The notes below the pieces were generated by a model. That model saw only the letters and a list, made by a program, of their open reading frames with translations, searched no databases and was not told where the DNA came from. This document shows positions 18,331-28,271 of a stretch of DNA of 64,000 nucleotides, piece after piece. The position numbers were made by a program, and so were the translations under genes. This stretch comes from an uncultured Clostridia bacterium (GTDB taxonomy: Bacteria; Bacillota; Clostridia; Christensenellales; Borkfalkiaceae), in assembly GCA_944367045.1 (NCBI GenBank), contig CALVWI010000008.1:21482-85481 (forward strand). Reading direction: 5' to 3'. How positions within the stretch are numbered: position 1 is the first letter of the stretch; each line of letters opens with the position of its first letter.

Positions 18331-19173
18331 ATGGACATTCAGATCACGGCGGACAGCACCTGCGATCTCGGCGAAAGCGTACAAAAGCGCGGCATCGGCA
18401 TCGTGCCGCTCTGCGTCATTTTGGGCGAGACGACCTACCACGACGGTGTGGACATCACCCCGCAGGACATCTTCGCGTATGTGGAAAAGACGGGGCAGCT
18501 GCCCAAGACGTCGACGCCTACCATCGCGGACTATGAGGACTTCTTCCGCACCTATGTGGAGGCGGGCAAGACGGTCATCCACTACAACATCTCCGTCAAG
18601 GCGTCGTCGGCGCACCGCTATGCCGTCGAGGCTGCCAAGGCGTTCCCCGGGAAAGTCTATGTCGTCGACTCGATGAACCTTTCGACGGGGCAGGGGCTCG
18701 TCATCATGAAGGCGTGCGATCTGAGAGATGCGGGCAAGAGTGCCGAGGAGATCGTCGAGGAGACCAAGCGCATCGCGCCCATGGTCAACACCTCCTTCGT
18801 TCCCGACCGCCTCGATTACCTCTACAAGGGCGGCCGCTGCTCGCGCATGACGATGTACGGGGCGAACCTCCTCAAGATCCATCCCATGATCGAGATGAAG
18901 GACGGCCAGCTCATCGCCGAAAAGAAGCTGCGCGGCAGCATGGAGAAGTGCATCGCGAGCTACATCGACGACCTTCATGAAATGTATCCCAAGTACGACA
19001 AGACGCGCTGCTTCATCACGCACAGCTATGCGGACGAGAGCGTCGTCGAAGTCGCAAGAAAGAAGGTGAAGGAGCTCTTTACCTTCGACGAAGTGCTCGA
19101 GACGGTGGCGGGGTCCGTCATCACGGGCCACTGCGGCCGCAACACCCTCGGCGTACTGTTCATTACGGAGTGA
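18331..19173 (+). CDS. DegV family fatty-acid-binding protein
   Basis: A 280-residue DegV-family protein. The N-terminal motif ITADSTCDLGE, the mid motif TSTPTIADYEDFF and YKGGRCSRM followed by LLKIHPMIEM are diagnostic. Members (FakB in staphylococci) hold a fatty acid so that FakA can phosphorylate it; a fakA gene is not in this window. TGGAGGAA lies 7 bases before the ATG. The next gene begins one base after its stop. The bound fatty acid cannot be predicted. Confidence 0.9.
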   Translation: MDIQITADSTCDLGESVQKRGIGIVPLCVILGETTYHDGVDITPQDIFAYVEKTGQLPKTSTPTIADYEDFFRTYVEAGKTVIHYNISVKASSAHRYAVEAAKAFPGKVYVVDSMNLSTGQGLVIMKACDLRDAGKSAEEIVEETKRIAPMVNTSFVPDRLDYLYKGGRCSRMTMYGANLLKIHPMIEMKDGQLIAEKKLRGSMEKCIASYIDDLHEMYPKYDKTRCFITHSYADESVVEVARKKVKELFTFDEVLETVAGSVITGHCGRNTLGVLFITE

Positions 19174-19174
19174 T

Positions 19175-19783
19175 ATGATCAAACTTTATTCCGACCGCGA
19201 CCTTCTGGACGCGCACAAACAAAAGAGAAAGCTCTTCCTCATCTTCTGGCTCGTCACGGCATTCGTCGCCGCGGGCTTCATCGCCTGCGTCGTCTGCTAT
19301 CTGCTTCTCCCTTATCACGACGAGCGGGGCAACATCATCGTCGCCGTCACGAGCGTCCTCGTCGCGCTCTACATGTTCTTCGCCTTCCCGTACTGCGGCA
19401 TCAGCTTAAAGCGCGTGCGCGCCTACTGCAAGATGCTCGGGTTCATCTCGGAGGGTCTCAAGGAGAGCGCTGTTCTTCCCTTCGAGGACATCGAGGACTG
19501 GACGACGCGCGACAACGTGGATGTCAACGTCGCGGTGTTCGGCGTCAAGAACATCAAGCGCGACGAGATCATGCACCGCCACATCTATGTGGACGGCGAG
19601 AAGGACTTCCCGCCCTTCGAGGTGGGGGACATGGTGCGCATCGTGACGCAGGGGAACCTTTTGATCGAGTACGAAATTCTTCCCCGCACGCCCAAGACCT
19701 TGAAAGCGGCCGAGGAAGCGGAGGAACTTGCCGAGGCGGAAGAAGCCGTCGAAGAAACTTTACAAAAAGAAAATAACCTTTAA
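19175..19783 (+). CDS. Unrecognised two-helix membrane protein
   Basis: A 202-residue protein I do not recognise. Two membrane segments (about residues 20-45 and 54-78) are followed by a soluble domain of about 90 residues with beta-strand character (HIYVDGEKDFPPFEVGDMVRIVTQ), which could be an OB-like or small beta-barrel fold, and an acidic Glu/Ala-rich tail. It begins one base after the DegV-like gene and ends 13 bases before the ACT-domain gene, so it belongs to the same transcription unit. The soluble domain should face the cytoplasm if the N terminus is inside. Confidence 0.7.
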   Translation: MIKLYSDRDLLDAHKQKRKLFLIFWLVTAFVAAGFIACVVCYLLLPYHDERGNIIVAVTSVLVALYMFFAFPYCGISLKRVRAYCKMLGFISEGLKESAVLPFEDIEDWTTRDNVDVNVAVFGVKNIKRDEIMHRHIYVDGEKDFPPFEVGDMVRIVTQGNLLIEYEILPRTPKTLKAAEEAEELAEAEEAVEETLQKENNL

Positions 19784-19796
19784 GGAGAATCATACT

Positions 19797-20066
19797 ATGC
19801 GTGCAGTCGTTACGGTCACGGGGACCGACCGCCGCGGCATCATTGCCAAGGTGAGCGGCTTCCTCTATGAACGCAACATCAACATCGAGGACATCTCTCA
19901 GACCATCTTGGGCGAGCAGTTCGCCATGATCATGATGGTGGATACCTCGGAGTCCAAGGAAAACTTCGTCTCCCTCGCGTCGGCGCTCGAGGAGATGGGC
20001 AAGGAGATCGGCATGAGCGTGCGCATCCAGCACGAGGACATCTTCAACGCCATGCACAACATTTAA
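19797..20066 (+). CDS. ACT-domain protein, UPF0237 family
   Basis: An 89-residue stand-alone ACT domain, recognised from AVVTVTGTDRRGIIAKVSGF and NINIEDISQTI. ACT domains bind amino acids or similar small ligands and regulate partners. UPF0237 genes are typically found directly before a UPF0210 (DUF711) gene, as here with a 9-base gap, suggesting that the two proteins work together. The ATG is 8 bases after AAGGAG. Confidence 0.92.
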   Translation: MRAVVTVTGTDRRGIIAKVSGFLYERNINIEDISQTILGEQFAMIMMVDTSESKENFVSLASALEEMGKEIGMSVRIQHEDIFNAMHNI

Positions 20067-20075
20067 GAGGGCGGT

Positions 20076-21431
20076 ATGTTCAGCAAATTCGACGTCATTG
20101 AAACCATCGACATGGTGGAGAAGGAGCACCTCGACATCCGCACGGTGACGATGGGCATCTCCCTTCTCTCCTGCATCAGGGGGAGCGCGAAGGAGACCGC
20201 CGACGCCGTCTACGACCGCGTCATGAAGAAGGCGGAACACCTCGTTCCAACCGCGGAGCAACTCTCCCTCGAATACGGCATTCCCATCGTCAACAAGCGC
20301 GTCTCCGTCACGCCCGTCTCGCTCATTACGGCCTCCTTTCCCGAAGAGAGCGCCCTCATCGGCCGCGCGCTCGACAGGGCGGCAGGGGAGCTCGGCATCG
20401 ACTTTTTGGGCGGTTATTCCGCGCTCGTCCACAAGGGCACGGCGGACTACGAGGAAGTGTTCTTAAAGACCATTCCCGAAGTTCTCGCCTCGACGCAGCG
20501 CCTCTGCTCGTCCGTCAACGTCGGCTCGTCCCGCTCGGGCATCAACATGGACGCCGTCCGCACGATGGGCCAGATCTTCCTCGATACCGCATACCTCACC
20601 CGCGACAACGACTCTTTGGGCTGCGCCAAGCTCGTCGTGTTCTGCAACGCGGTGGAGGACAACCCCTTCATGGCGGGCGCCTTCCACGGCACGGGCGAGG
20701 CGGACACCGTCATCAACGTGGGCATCTCGGGCCCGGGCGTCGTCAGTCACGCCTTGAAGTTCGTGCCCGATGCAGACCTCACGGACGCGGCGGAGACCAT
20801 CAAGCGCACGGCATTTAAAATTACGCGCGCCGGCCAGCTCATCGCAAGGGAGGCTTCGAAGCGCCTCAACGCGCGCTTCGGCATCGTAGACTTGTCGCTC
20901 GCTCCCACGCCCGCGCGGGGGGACTCGGTCGCCCGTATCCTTGAAGAGCTTGGCCTCGAAGTCGTCGGCTGCCACGGCACGACGGCGGCGCTCGCCATGC
21001 TCAACGACGCGGTCAAGAAGGGCGGCGTCATGGCGTCCTCGCGCGTCGGCGGCCTCTCGGGCGCGTTCATTCCCGTCTCGGAGGACATCGGCATGATCGA
21101 AGCGGCAGAAGCCGGCAAGATTTCCATCGACAAGCTCGAGGCGATGACCTGCGTCTGCTCGGTGGGCCTCGATATGATCGCCATTCCCGGCGACACGCCC
21201 GCGTCCACCATCTCCGCCATCATCGCGGACGAGGCGGCCATCGGCATGATCAACAACAAGACGACGGCCGTGCGCGTCATCCCCGCTTACGGCAAGAAGG
21301 TGGGGGACATGGTGAGCTTCGGCGGCCTTTTGGGGCGCGCTCCCGTCATGCCCGTCCACACGGGTTCGGCGGAGAAGTTCGTCTCGCGCGGCGGGCTCAT
21401 CCCCGCTCCCATCCACAGCTTCAAGAACTGA
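20076..21431 (+). CDS. UPF0210 (DUF711, PFL-like) family protein
   Basis: A 451-residue protein of the UPF0210 family, identified by the N terminus ([20 protein letters not shown]), the Gly/Ser-rich [16 protein letters not shown] and the long conserved C-terminal half with [20 protein letters not shown]. Its overall fold is related to pyruvate formate-lyase-like proteins, but the biochemical role is not known. The upstream ACT protein is a likely ligand-sensing partner. Length is normal for the family and the reading frame is intact. Confidence 0.92.
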   Translation: MFSKFDVIETIDMVEKEHLDIRTVTMGISLLSCIRGSAKETADAVYDRVMKKAEHLVPTAEQLSLEYGIPIVNKRVSVTPVSLITASFPEESALIGRALDRAAGELGIDFLGGYSALVHKGTADYEEVFLKTIPEVLASTQRLCSSVNVGSSRSGINMDAVRTMGQIFLDTAYLTRDNDSLGCAKLVVFCNAVEDNPFMAGAFHGTGEADTVINVGISGPGVVSHALKFVPDADLTDAAETIKRTAFKITRAGQLIAREASKRLNARFGIVDLSLAPTPARGDSVARILEELGLEVVGCHGTTAALAMLNDAVKKGGVMASSRVGGLSGAFIPVSEDIGMIEAAEAGKISIDKLEAMTCVCSVGLDMIAIPGDTPASTISAIIADEAAIGMINNKTTAVRVIPAYGKKVGDMVSFGGLLGRAPVMPVHTGSAEKFVSRGGLIPAPIHSFKN

Positions 21432-21472
21432 AATTACCCGCGCTTTTCGCGGCATATCCATAGGAGGAATTT

Positions 21473-23242
21473 ATGAAAAGAAACGAAGTAGAGACCAAAT
21501 ACAAGTGGGCGGTGGAGGACGTATTCCCCTCCGACGAGGCATGGGAGGCGGCATTCAACGCGCTCGCTCCCAAGGTGGACTTTGCAAAGTACCGCGGCAC
21601 GCTCAACACCGCAGAGAACCTTCTTTCCTACTTCAAGGCGGAGGAAGAGCTCGCCATCGAAGTCATGCGCGTCTACCTCTACGCCTTTTTAAAGCACGAT
21701 GAGGACGTCTCCAACACCAAGTATATGGCATACATGGGCAAGATGATGAGCCTCATGACCAAGTACTCGACGGAGACCGCCTTCGTCACGCCCGAGCTCA
21801 CCGCCCTCCCCGAGGAGACCTTGAAGGCCTTCGCCGAGGACGAGCGCCTCAAGGACTACGACTACATGCTCACCCGCCTCATCAAGGAGAAGAAGTACAT
21901 CCTCTCCGAGGCCGAGGAGCGCATCCTCGCGCAGACCGCCGAGCCGCTCTCCGTCTCCAATGATGTGTTTGGGATGCTCGACGACGCCGAGCTCAACGCG
22001 CCCGAGATCGAGTTCGATGGCAAAAAGCAGCCCATCACCAACGGGCTTTATTCCATGATCATGAGCGGCAAGGACCGCGAGAAGCGCAAGGAGGCATTCA
22101 AGCTCTTCTACTCTGCCTACGGCAAAATTCTCGGGACGCTTGCGACGACTTACTACGGCAACGTCAAGAAGGACATCTTCTATAAGAACGTCCGCGGGTA
22201 CGAGAGCTGCCTCAAGAAGTCGCTCATGGCCGAGGACGTCGACGAGAGCGTCTACCGCACCCTCATCAAGTGCGTCAACGACGCGACGCCCATTATGCAC
22301 CGCTATATGCACGTCAGAAAGCGCGTCTTGGGCTACGAAGAGATGCATATGTACGACATCTATCCCTCCCTTGTCGAGGACGCGGAGCTCAGATTGAGCT
22401 ACGAGGACGCCTTTGAGCTCGTCTTAAAGGGCCTTGCGCCCCTCGGTGAGGAATACATTTCGCTCCTCAAGAAGGGCCGCGACGAGCGCTGGATCGACGT
22501 CTGCGAGACGGAGGGCAAGCGCAGCGGGGCATATTCCATCGGCATCTACGGCTGCCACCCGTACGTCCTTTTAAACTATCAGCCCACGACGCACAACGTG
22601 TTCACTATCGCGCACGAGATGGGCCATTCGCTGCACAGCTACTTCTCCAACAGCCGCCAGCCCTACGCGAAGGCCGACTACACGCTGTTCGTCGCCGAAG
22701 TCGCAAGCACGGTCAATGAAGTGCTGCTTTTAAAGTACCTTCTCAAGACCACCGAGGACAAGGCGCTCAAGAAGTACCTTCTCAATTACTTCATGGACAT
22801 GATCAGGACGACCCTGTTCCGTCAGACGCAGTTCGCGGAGTTCGAGGAGAAGGCGCACGAGATGGCGGAGGCGGGCGAGCCCCTCAACAAGGACAATCTC
22901 TCCGCGCTCTACGACGGACTCAACAGGAAGTACTACGGCGACGCGGTCACCTACGATCCCGAGATCGCCACCGAGTGGGCGCGCATCCCGCACTTCTACC
23001 GCTCCTTCTACGTCTACAAGTATGCGACGGGCATCACTGCGGCCATCTGCATCGCCAATAAGATCTTGACTGAGGGCGCTCCCGCCATCGAGAAGTACTT
23101 CACCTTCCTCTCGGGCGGCGGCAGCACCGATCCCGTCTCCCTTCTCAAGGGCGCGGGCGCGGACCTCACCAAGGAGGAGACCTTCCTCTCCGCCATGAAG
23201 GAGTTCGAGGACGCCCTCAATTCCTTCGAGGCGATGCTCTGA
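21473..23242 (+). CDS. pepF: Oligoendopeptidase F (M3 metallopeptidase)
   Basis: A 589-residue PepF, a cytoplasmic zinc peptidase that degrades short peptides. The zinc site is His381-Glu382-x2-His385 (IAHEMGHSLH), with the third ligand in FVAEVASTVNE about 27 residues later. The N-terminal helical domain and the C-terminal IPHFYRSFYVYKYATG motif are typical. TAGGAGGAA lies 5 bases before the ATG. It is followed 10 bases later by dnaB, a co-directional but functionally unrelated neighbour. Confidence 0.95.
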   Translation: MKRNEVETKYKWAVEDVFPSDEAWEAAFNALAPKVDFAKYRGTLNTAENLLSYFKAEEELAIEVMRVYLYAFLKHDEDVSNTKYMAYMGKMMSLMTKYSTETAFVTPELTALPEETLKAFAEDERLKDYDYMLTRLIKEKKYILSEAEERILAQTAEPLSVSNDVFGMLDDAELNAPEIEFDGKKQPITNGLYSMIMSGKDREKRKEAFKLFYSAYGKILGTLATTYYGNVKKDIFYKNVRGYESCLKKSLMAEDVDESVYRTLIKCVNDATPIMHRYMHVRKRVLGYEEMHMYDIYPSLVEDAELRLSYEDAFELVLKGLAPLGEEYISLLKKGRDERWIDVCETEGKRSGAYSIGIYGCHPYVLLNYQPTTHNVFTIAHEMGHSLHSYFSNSRQPYAKADYTLFVAEVASTVNEVLLLKYLLKTTEDKALKKYLLNYFMDMIRTTLFRQTQFAEFEEKAHEMAEAGEPLNKDNLSALYDGLNRKYYGDAVTYDPEIATEWARIPHFYRSFYVYKYATGITAAICIANKILTEGAPAIEKYFTFLSGGGSTDPVSLLKGAGADLTKEETFLSAMKEFEDALNSFEAML

Positions 23243-23252
23243 GGCAAAGGAA

Positions 23253-24695
23253 ATGGCCACCAACCAAATGCCGCACAACCTCGACGCGGAGGCGGCGCTC
23301 CTCGGCTGTATCCTCATCGATGAGGAGATCCAGTCCGAACTTTTGGAGCAGCTCCGCGAAGAGGACTTCTATCAGGAGTCACACCGCGAAATTTTGAGCG
23401 CGATGCGCGCCGTCTACGGCAGCCGCGTCCCCGTCGACGTCGTGACGCTCACCGACCGCCTCGACCGCGACGGCAAGCTCGAGCGCGCGGGCGGCATCCA
23501 ATACATCACCGACCTCGCGCAGATCACGCCGTCCTCTGCAAACTACAAGCAGTACCTCGCCATCGTGCGCCGCGATGCCGTCAACCGCGCCCTCATCCGC
23601 GCCGCGAAGGACATCATCGAGAACAGCATGAAAGGGGAGGAGGAGCGCGAAGCCATCGCCTTTGCGGAGAAGTCCGTCTACGACATCTCCAAGCGCGAGG
23701 ACAACAACGCGCTTTCCGGCATGGCGGACGGCGAGACCATTCAGGAGGTCCTCGGCAAGTTCGAGAACATCCAGTCCGACCCCGACGCCTTCCGCGGCGT
23801 GGAGACGGGTTTCAAGCACTTCGACCGCATCACCAACGGCCTTCAGAAGTCCGACCTCATCGTGCTTGCGGCGCGCCCCGGCATGGGCAAGACGTCGCTC
23901 GCGATGAACATCGTCGAGAACGCCTGCCTGCACAAGAACGGCGTCGCGGCGGTGTTCTCCCTCGAGATGCCCCGCGTGCAGATCGTCCAGCGTCTCATGT
24001 GCGCGTATGCGAATGTCAGCATGGAGAAGGCGCTCTCGGGCAAACTGCAGCAGTCCGACTGGAAGAAGCTCATGCTCGCCTCCGACCGCATGCAGAAGAG
24101 CAAGATCTTCATCGACGACTCCTCCCGCGTCACGCCCGCGGAGATCCTCTCCAAGTGCCGCCGTTTAAAGAGCAGCGAGGGCGCGCTCGACCTCATCATG
24201 ATCGACTATATCCAGCTCATGGGGGGAGAGAGCAAGACGACAGAGAACCGCCAGCAGGAGATCGCCTCCATCACGCGCGAGCTCAAGATCATGGCGAAGG
24301 AGCTGGACGTGCCCGTCATCGCGCTCTCGCAGCTCCGCCGTATCCAGACCAAGGAGCCGCAGCTCTCCGACCTGCGTGAATCGGGCGCCATTGAGCAGGA
24401 CGCGGACATCGTCATCTTCATCAACCGCCCCGACGTCACCGCGACCGCGGAAGAGCTCGCCAAGAACGAAGTCGTCAAGGGCGCGGCCGAGCTCATCATC
24501 GCCAAGCACAGAAACGGCAGCACGGGCAGGGTGCAGCTCCGCTTCATCGGCGAGTGCACCAAGTTCGTCGACGTGGACGCACAGGGCGCTCCCGAGGAGG
24601 AGCCGCAGTACTCCCGTCCCGCGCCAGAACCCTATCCCGAGGACGAAGCGCCCAAGTACGACGGCGAACCGCCCGAAGAACTTCCCTTCGATTGA
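23253..24695 (+). CDS. dnaB: Replicative DNA helicase DnaB
   Basis: A 480-residue hexameric replicative helicase (called DnaC in Bacillus). The N-terminal primase-interacting domain begins MPHNLDAEAALLGCILIDEE. The RecA-like domain has Walker A ARPGMGKTSLA, Walker B LIMIDYIQLM, and the arginine-finger region KHRNGSTGRVQLRF near the end. The C-terminal tail is acidic and proline-rich. It moves along the lagging-strand template at the fork and should need a loader; the DnaD/DnaI-like protein at 10.2-11.9 kb is a candidate partner. Confidence 0.96.
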   Translation: MATNQMPHNLDAEAALLGCILIDEEIQSELLEQLREEDFYQESHREILSAMRAVYGSRVPVDVVTLTDRLDRDGKLERAGGIQYITDLAQITPSSANYKQYLAIVRRDAVNRALIRAAKDIIENSMKGEEEREAIAFAEKSVYDISKREDNNALSGMADGETIQEVLGKFENIQSDPDAFRGVETGFKHFDRITNGLQKSDLIVLAARPGMGKTSLAMNIVENACLHKNGVAAVFSLEMPRVQIVQRLMCAYANVSMEKALSGKLQQSDWKKLMLASDRMQKSKIFIDDSSRVTPAEILSKCRRLKSSEGALDLIMIDYIQLMGGESKTTENRQQEIASITRELKIMAKELDVPVIALSQLRRIQTKEPQLSDLRESGAIEQDADIVIFINRPDVTATAEELAKNEVVKGAAELIIAKHRNGSTGRVQLRFIGECTKFVDVDAQGAPEEEPQYSRPAPEPYPEDEAPKYDGEPPEELPFD

Positions 24696-24697
24696 CT

Positions 24698-25690
24698 ATG
24701 ACCACCCAAATCATGGGCGTGAGCGATGTCTCGCTCCGCCTTGCAAAACAATATATCTTAGCGGGAGACGTCGTCGCCTTCCACAGCGAGACGGTGTACG
24801 GCCTCGGCGCAGATGCGCGCTCGGACAGCGCCGTCAGGCACATCTTTGAGCTCAAGGGCCGTCCGCAGAACAACCCGCTCATCGTCCATGTGCATCGGGA
24901 CTTCGACATCTCGACGCTTGTCGACAGCATCCCGCCCTACGCAAGGGCGCTTGCAAAGGCTTTCCTTCCCGGGCCCTTGACGATGGTGTATCCCTCGACG
25001 GGCAAGGTGAGCGCGCTCGTCTCGTGCGGGCTCAACACGCTCGCCGTGCGGGTGCCGTCCTCCGAGACCGCGCAGGCCTTCCTGCGGGCGGTGGATATCC
25101 CCATCGCCGCCCCCAGTGCCAACGTCTCCAAGCACATCTCGCCCGTCACCGCGCAGCATGTTTTCGAGGACTTCGAGGGGCGAATCCCGCTCATCCTCGA
25201 CGGCGGCAGGTGCGAGGGCGGCATCGAAAGCACCGTTTTGGACTGCACAGGCGAGGAGCCGCTCATCCTGCGCGCGGGCCTCGTGACGCGGGAAATGATC
25301 GCCTCTGTCGCGGGCAGCTGCGGGGTGTACGTCCCGAGGAAGGGCGAACAGCCCAGAAGCCCCGGCATGGCGTATAAGCACTACGCGCCCAAGTGCCGCA
25401 CGGCGTTCTTTGCGCCCGAGGAGCTGGAACAGGCCAAGTCGCTCTACCGCGAAGAGGAAGAGAGGGGAGGCGTTCCCTGTTTCTTCTGCGAGGACGCGCT
25501 CGCCCGCACGCTCGAAGGCTTCCGCGTGCTCGATCTAGGAAGTTCGGGCGAGGAGATGGCCAACCGTCTCTACGAACTGCTGCACCGTGGCGAGGAGGAG
25601 GCGACGCTGCTCATCGGCGTCTGTCCCGAAGAGCGGGGCGGCGTGTATGAGGGGGTATTGAACCGCCTCACGCGCGCCTTCGGCGGATAA
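24698..25690 (+). CDS. ywlC: L-threonylcarbamoyladenylate synthase (Sua5/YwlC type)
   Basis: A 330-residue Sua5-type enzyme that makes threonylcarbamoyl-AMP from threonine, bicarbonate and ATP, the first step of t6A37 modification of ANN-decoding tRNAs. The catalytic YrdC domain occupies about 1-210 (ETVYGLGADARSD, KGRPQNNPLIVHV, APSANVSKHISPV); the C-terminal Sua5 domain follows the linker SPGMAYKHYAPK. The ATG at 24698 lies 2 bases after the dnaB stop; a second ATG at 24713 is also possible. It heads the same ywlC, ywlE, rpiB order found in Bacillus subtilis. Confidence 0.93.
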   Translation: MTTQIMGVSDVSLRLAKQYILAGDVVAFHSETVYGLGADARSDSAVRHIFELKGRPQNNPLIVHVHRDFDISTLVDSIPPYARALAKAFLPGPLTMVYPSTGKVSALVSCGLNTLAVRVPSSETAQAFLRAVDIPIAAPSANVSKHISPVTAQHVFEDFEGRIPLILDGGRCEGGIESTVLDCTGEEPLILRAGLVTREMIASVAGSCGVYVPRKGEQPRSPGMAYKHYAPKCRTAFFAPEELEQAKSLYREEEERGGVPCFFCEDALARTLEGFRVLDLGSSGEEMANRLYELLHRGEEEATLLIGVCPEERGGVYEGVLNRLTRAFGG

Positions 25691-25753
25691 GAGCTCACAA
25701 ACATACGGCGGCGAAAGCCTGCCATCGGAAATTTACAAAGGAGGAAGGGGAGC

Positions 25754-26251
25754 ATGCCCACGCCCACGCAAAAGGTACTCTTTGTCTGTACGGGCAATAC
25801 CTGCCGTTCGCCCATGGCGGAGGCGGCGCTTCGGCGCGAGCTCAAGCGGCGGAAACTTTCGGGCTTTTCCGTGCGCTCCGCAGGGCTGAATGTCCAACCT
25901 GGCAGCGCTTTGAGCGCCAACAGCGCACAGGCCTTGAAGGAGGCCAAGATCCCCGTCCTCAAGTCTTTCAAACCCCGCCAGCTCACGCAGAAGATGGTGA
26001 AGGAGAGCGTCCTCGTCGTCTGCATGACGGAAAAGCACCGCGAGATGCTCAAGAACTTCCCCAACGTGACGAGCTTTTTTGAGCTCTGCGGCAGGGAGAT
26101 CCCCGACCCCTATGGCCTCGACATCGATGCCTACCGCGTGACGCTCCGCCGCATCCGCGAGTGCATCCCGCGCGTCATCACGGTCCTTGAGACCCTGAAA
26201 AAAACCGATAACGACGTTCCCGCGAAGGGAACGCAAGGAGGAAAAGTATGA
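25754..26251 (+). CDS. ywlE: Protein-arginine-phosphatase-type low-MW phosphatase (YwlE)
   Basis: A 165-residue low-molecular-weight phosphatase. The P-loop is VCTGNTCRSPMAEA with Cys12 and Arg18; Thr16 occupies the position where YwlE has the threonine that favours phospho-arginine, while tyrosine phosphatases have isoleucine. The catalytic acid is in IPDPYG. YwlE reverses McsB arginine phosphorylation, which marks proteins for ClpCP. GAGGAAGGGGAG precedes the ATG and the stop overlaps rpiB by 4 bases. Contrast the second low-MW phosphatase at 51598, which has Ile at this position. Confidence 0.9.
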   Translation: MPTPTQKVLFVCTGNTCRSPMAEAALRRELKRRKLSGFSVRSAGLNVQPGSALSANSAQALKEAKIPVLKSFKPRQLTQKMVKESVLVVCMTEKHREMLKNFPNVTSFFELCGREIPDPYGLDIDAYRVTLRRIRECIPRVITVLETLKKTDNDVPAKGTQGGKV

Positions 26252-26700
26252 AGATCGCTGTTTGCTGCGACCACGGCGGCCTGACCTTGAAACAGGCGGT
26301 GGTCAAGTACCTCACCGAAAAGGGGTACGAAGTCGAAAATTTCGGCACGGATTCCTTTGATTCGTGCGACTATCCCGACTTTGCCTTGAAGGCCGCGGAG
26401 GCCGTTGCCTCGGGCGCGTGCGAGAAGGGCGTGTTCGTCTGCACGACGGGCATCGGCATCTCCATCGCCGCCAACAAGGTGCCCGGCATCCGCTGCGCGC
26501 TCTGCTCCGAGCCGCTCTCCGCCAAGATGACCCGCCTTCACAACGACGCCAACGTCCTCGCGATGGGCGGAGGCATCATCGGCGTGAATATGGGATTGGA
26601 GATCGTGGAGACCTTCCTTACGACGCCCTTCTCGGGTGAAGCCAAACATCAGCGCAGGATCGACAAGATCACCGCCATCGAACAAAAGTACTCCAAGTAA
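26248..26700 (+). CDS. rpiB: Ribose-5-phosphate isomerase B
   Basis: A 150-residue RpiB/LacAB-family isomerase interconverting ribose-5-phosphate and ribulose-5-phosphate in the pentose phosphate pathway. Motifs: CCDHGGLTLKQAV at the N terminus, CTTGIGISIAANK around the catalytic cysteine, and LHNDANVLAMGGG. The start codon overlaps the ywlE stop. Gene order matches ywlE-ywlF in Bacillus. Allose- or galactose-6-phosphate isomerase activity is an alternative within the family but less likely in this context. Confidence 0.93.
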   Translation: MKIAVCCDHGGLTLKQAVVKYLTEKGYEVENFGTDSFDSCDYPDFALKAAEAVASGACEKGVFVCTTGIGISIAANKVPGIRCALCSEPLSAKMTRLHNDANVLAMGGGIIGVNMGLEIVETFLTTPFSGEAKHQRRIDKITAIEQKYSK

Positions 26701-26735
26701 AAATACCCGCCTTGCAGGCGGAAGGGAGGTGCCGT

Positions 26736-28271
26736 ATGACCCAGGCACTCAAAGATAAGATCATAGAATCGCTCACCTCCATCCTGCCCATCGCACTCAT
26801 CGTCATCGTGCTTGCGATGACCTTTACGCCGTTGAGTTCGGGGACGTTCGTCCTCTTTACGGTGGGGGTGGTGCTCCTCATCCTCGGCCTTGGCTGCTTC
26901 ACGCTGGGCGCCGACATGTCCATGCTCGTCATCGGCGAAAAGATCGGTTCCGCAATGACGCACTCGCGCAAGATCTGGCTGATCGCGCTCCTCTCGTTCG
27001 TCATCGGCATCATCGTGACGGTCGCCGAGCCCGACCTTCAGATTTTGGCTGAGCAGGTCCCCGCCATTGCCGAGAAGGTACCCGCGCTCGGGAACTACCT
27101 TCTCATCGGCACGGTCGCCATCGGCGTCGGCATCTTCCTGATGTTCGCCATGCTGCGCATCGTGCTCCGCATCAGGCTCTCCATTTTGCTCATCGTCTTC
27201 TATGTCGCGGCGTTCATTTTGAGCATCTTCGTCTCCCCCGAATTCTGGGCGGTGTCCTTCGATTCGGGCGGCGTGACGACAGGGCCCATGACCGTGCCGT
27301 TCATCATGTCCCTCGGCGTCGGCGTCGCGTCCATTCGCGGCGACAAGGGCGGCCAGGACGACTCCTTCGGTCTCGTCGCGCTCTCGAGCGTCGGGCCCAT
27401 CATCGCCGTCCTCGTCTTAGGCATCGTCTTCGACATCTCGGGCGTTGAGTACGAAGTCACGACTGCCGCCACCGTCGATACGACGCGGGACGTGCTCTTC
27501 CAGTACCTCCACGGCTTCGGCGACTACGCGCTCGAAGTGATCATCGCATTGAGCCCCATCATTGCGTTTTTCCTGTTCTTCCAGCTCATCTCGCGCTCCT
27601 TCCACAAGAAGCAGATCATCCGTATCATCGTCGGCTTCTTATATACGTTCGTCGGGCTCGTCCTCTTCCTGACGGGCGCGAACGTCGGCTTCATGCCCGT
27701 GGGCAGCGAGATCGGAAGCACGCTCGCCTCCCTCTGGGGCGGCTGGCTGCTCATTCCCATCGGCATGCTCATCGGCTACTTCGTCGTCTCGGCGGAGCCT
27801 GCCGTGCACGTCTTAAACAAGCAGGTCGAGCGCGTCTCCGCGGGCGCCATCAGTTCGTCCGCGATGAACAAGGGCCTGTGCATCGGCGTCAGCTGCGCCA
27901 TCGGCCTTGCCATGCTGCGCATCCTGCTCGGCATCAACATCATGTACTTCCTCATTCCGGGGTACGTCATCGCCTTGGGCCTCACCTTCTTCACGCCTCC
28001 CATGTTCACGGGTATCGCGTTCGACTCGGGCGGCGTCGCAAGCGGCGCGATGGTCTCCTCCTTCGTGCTGCCCATGGCCATCGGCGCGTGCAGTACGGTG
28101 CAGGGCACGGGCTCCATCATGACGCTCGCGTTCGGCTGCGTCTCCTTCGTCGCGCTCGCCCCGCTCATCTCCATTCAGATATTGGGCATCGTCTATCGGC
28201 ACAAGAAGCACCGCATCAAGCGCAACTTCCTCACGGTGGAGGATAAGATCATCGAATACGAGGTGTACTGA
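26736..28271 (+). CDS. DUF1538 family multi-pass membrane protein
   Basis: A 511-residue integral membrane protein with about 12 hydrophobic segments arranged as two similar halves; each half carries a VSFDSGGVTTGPMTVPF- or AFDSGGVASGAMVSSF-type motif, the hallmark of DUF1538. The repeat implies an inverted-repeat transporter or channel fold. The ATG at 26736 follows GGGAGG. The next gene, encoding a tandem PII-like protein, overlaps its stop by one base. PII proteins commonly control transporters, so this is plausibly a PII-gated transporter; its substrate is unknown. Confidence 0.88.
   Translation: MTQALKDKIIESLTSILPIALIVIVLAMTFTPLSSGTFVLFTVGVVLLILGLGCFTLGADMSMLVIGEKIGSAMTHSRKIWLIALLSFVIGIIVTVAEPDLQILAEQVPAIAEKVPALGNYLLIGTVAIGVGIFLMFAMLRIVLRIRLSILLIVFYVAAFILSIFVSPEFWAVSFDSGGVTTGPMTVPFIMSLGVGVASIRGDKGGQDDSFGLVALSSVGPIIAVLVLGIVFDISGVEYEVTTAATVDTTRDVLFQYLHGFGDYALEVIIALSPIIAFFLFFQLISRSFHKKQIIRIIVGFLYTFVGLVLFLTGANVGFMPVGSEIGSTLASLWGGWLLIPIGMLIGYFVVSAEPAVHVLNKQVERVSAGAISSSAMNKGLCIGVSCAIGLAMLRILLGINIMYFLIPGYVIALGLTFFTPPMFTGIAFDSGGVASGAMVSSFVLPMAIGACSTVQGTGSIMTLAFGCVSFVALAPLISIQILGIVYRHKKHRIKRNFLTVEDKIIEYEVY

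Noticed and set aside
26706-26720. CCGCC/GGCGG hairpin after rpiB as a terminator
   Set aside because: Short stem, no T-run, and it runs straight into the ribosome-binding site of the DUF1538 gene.
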